From: Verrucomicrobiia bacterium
Lineage (GTDB): Bacteria; Verrucomicrobiota; Verrucomicrobiia; Opitutales; Opitutaceae
DNA: 16,353 nt
Assembly (NCBI GenBank): GCA_030424825.1
Contig: JAUHWE010000023.1
Coordinates: 1-16,353, forward strand
Reading direction: 5' to 3'
Shown here: piece by piece, positions 15,231-16,353 of the stretch
Layout: each line of letters starts with the position of its first letter
Numbering within the stretch: position 1 is the first letter of the stretch
Position numbers and translations under genes: made by a program
Notes under the pieces: model-generated
The model's input: only the letters and a program-made list of their open reading frames with translations
Database searches by the model: none
What the model was told of the DNA's origin: nothing

Positions 15231-15240
15231 AATCTAGCGC

Positions 15241-15984
15241 TCAACCACATGGCTGACCCTTCATTTGATACCGGCCCACCACCTCGGCAAAAAGAATCTT
15301 GGGCGAGGAATATTCTGCAGGATTAATCTTAGCGATTTGACTGATATCGACTTCGGCGGTCAATCGGGGCACCTTCCAAAATTGAGCTTCCCGTGTCATG
15401 AAATCCTTCGGCGAGTTCATCCACATCAAATTAATGGGCGCTCCGCTTCGTTTTGCGATCAAAGCAAAACCTGGTTTGAATCGGCTCAAGTCAACTTGAG
15501 TCGAGCGAGTCCCTTCCGGAAAAATGACGAGATCTTCACCCCTCCTCAGGGATTCGCACGCTTGCCGCACCATATCGGCACCCCCCACGTTTGGTATGTA
15601 CTGAGCCAGCTTGGCGGTTGAACCATAGAGTGGATTCGATCCAATTGCCTCCTTATAGATACAGGTCCCGTTGGTGATGAACTTCAATAGATAGGATCCG
15701 TCTAGCAGCGATGGATGGTTCATAATCCAAATCTCACCGTCTCTCTCCTTTCGCCTCGTTTTATCCGGCGTAGTCAATTTCAACACTCGGATAAATCCCA
15801 TGAACCAAGCCCAACGTCGAAACAGAAACTGCAGAGTTGCCCGTAACGGTTGCTTCAAACCAGCCGATCCGGGTAGCAATCTCAAAATGAAACATGCAAT
15901 ATTAATCCCGAAACTTACTAACAGAAAAACGGATACAGAAAAATAGTACGCCAAACACAGATAAGCCCTGCTTAAAACCTTCAT
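15241..15984 (-). CDS. PlsC-like lysophospholipid/1-acylglycerol-3-phosphate acyltransferase family protein
   Basis: The 247-residue protein has the two core motifs of the LPLAT family. The catalytic NHPSLLD (H90-x4-D95) is in IMNHPSLLDGSYLL, and FPEGTRS (155-161) is preceded by a DLVIFPEG strand. A hydrophobic N-terminal segment (about 8-37) probably anchors it in the inner membrane. The family transfers acyl groups from acyl-ACP or acyl-CoA to glycerolipid or other hydroxyl acceptors. In xanthomonadin and aryl polyene clusters such an enzyme is thought to help build the lipid to which the polyene is esterified. It overlaps the stop of the upstream HtrB-like gene by 4 bp (ATGA), so the two are translationally coupled. 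A general phospholipid role is the alternative, but the context is strong. Confidence 0.87.
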   Translation of the reverse strand: MKVLSRAYLCLAYYFSVSVFLLVSFGINIACFILRLLPGSAGLKQPLRATLQFLFRRWAWFMGFIRVLKLTTPDKTRRKERDGEIWIMNHPSLLDGSYLLKFITNGTCIYKEAIGSNPLYGSTAKLAQYIPNVGGADMVRQACESLRRGEDLVIFPEGTRSTQVDLSRFKPGFALIAKRSGAPINLMWMNSPKDFMTREAQFWKVPRLTAEVDISQIAKINPAEYSSPKILFAEVVGRYQMKGQPCG

Positions 15985-16353
15985 CGTACAGACCTTTCTA
16001 TGGAGGAATTACATTCATCGACCACTACCGGCAAGGAGTCATAGAAATTAAACCATTGATAGGGATACTTATACACCAAGGCTTCTAATAAAGCGAGCGT
16101 TTCCATAAAATGGTTACGGGCAAGTTCCAGCTTTTCCTTTTTGTCTCTTCCGATCGGACGATAGACTTCCGATGTAAAGATCTGAGTACTACGATTATTG
16201 TTGGGTACACCAATCGAAAAGGACACGGGTAGGCCAAACAGAATTGACAAGTGGTAGATCGTAAATGGGAACCAGCGCTCTTTCCCCATAAACGAAAACT
16301 TCTCGATCTTGGAACTGTGCTCCACTCTATCGCATTTCATGGCAACGCTGTGT
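15981..16353 (-). CDS. HtrB/LpxL-like acyltransferase, C-terminal part (runs off the right edge)
   Basis: The frame stays open to the window edge, so only the last 123 or so codons are seen; full proteins of this family have about 280-320 residues. SVAMKCDRV at the start of the visible part corresponds to the 'ValmgDR' segment of lipid A late acyltransferases. FSFMGKERWFPFTIYHLSIL matches their '(d)FlG.pa.fP.gp..lA' region, and KYPYQWFNFYD near the end matches the 'YP.QWfnFydFW' ending of the aryl polyene-cluster subgroup. The catalytic H-x4-D would lie off the edge. The enzyme is inner-membrane bound and uses acyl-ACP. An internal ATG at 16340 is not the real start. It overlaps the next gene by 4 bp. 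Local base composition is AT-richer than the left half of the window. Confidence 0.82.
   Translation of the reverse strand, partial: HSVAMKCDRVEHSSKIEKFSFMGKERWFPFTIYHLSILFGLPVSFSIGVPNNNRSTQIFTSEVYRPIGRDKKEKLELARNHFMETLALLEALVYKYPYQWFNFYDSLPVVVDECNSSIERSVR

Noticed and set aside
15981..16340. Complete 119-residue gene starting at the internal ATG
   Set aside because: The frame is open upstream to the window edge and the sequence matches only the C-terminal part of HtrB/LpxL-like enzymes, so it is a partial gene.

Overview
The window reads as chromosome of a Gram-negative bacterium. It has a LolA-like periplasmic carrier, an RND/MMPL exporter and two envelope acyltransferase types. Several genes have no recognisable Shine-Dalgarno sequence, and the left half carries single-copy housekeeping genes (purB, holA, moeA, moaC). 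Protein style and the weak ribosome binding sites suggest Verrucomicrobiota, perhaps Opitutae. This is an inference from memory, not a demonstrated assignment. I see no tRNA, rRNA, CRISPR, insertion sequence or phage gene, and no gene-free stretch over 300 bases.

Left part (1-8400), mixed core genes. On the minus strand are a CheY-like receiver protein with a long acidic tail and a McsA-like zinc/UVR protein. An OsmC-family protein is divergent from the latter, and a 9-bp inverted repeat lies in the shared promoter region. Adenylosuccinate lyase (minus) is divergent from a small sulfotransferase-like protein (plus). The sulfotransferase faces a GT4 glycosyltransferase, which lies downstream of holA. 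Divergent from holA is a plus-strand molybdenum cofactor pair, moeA-moaC.

Middle (8400-9866), plus strand. A small exported protein of unknown function is followed by a chorismatase of the FkbO/Hyg5/XanB2 family, predicted to turn chorismate into a hydroxybenzoate.

Right part (9844-16353), minus strand. This is a tightly packed operon entering from beyond the right edge. It encodes an HtrB/LpxL-like acyltransferase (partial), a PlsC-like acyltransferase, a GT2 glycosyltransferase, a LolA-like carrier, an MMPL exporter, a short ORF resembling the start of a hot-dog dehydratase, and an AMP-dependent aryl/acyl ligase. This is the assembly, transport and anchoring half of an aryl polyene (xanthomonadin-type) pigment cluster. 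The chorismatase running into its 3' end would supply the aromatic starter, the ligase would activate it, and the LolA, MMPL, glycosyl- and acyltransferase proteins would attach and move the product to the outer membrane. Ketosynthases, ketoreductase and carrier proteins are not in the window and should lie past the right edge.

The most notable anomaly is that the ligase is broken by a frameshift between its N-terminal and C-terminal domains. The step fits a short deletion of about 11 bases. The short ORF next to it also looks like an incomplete dehydratase. Either this strain has a decaying pigment pathway or the assembly has errors here.
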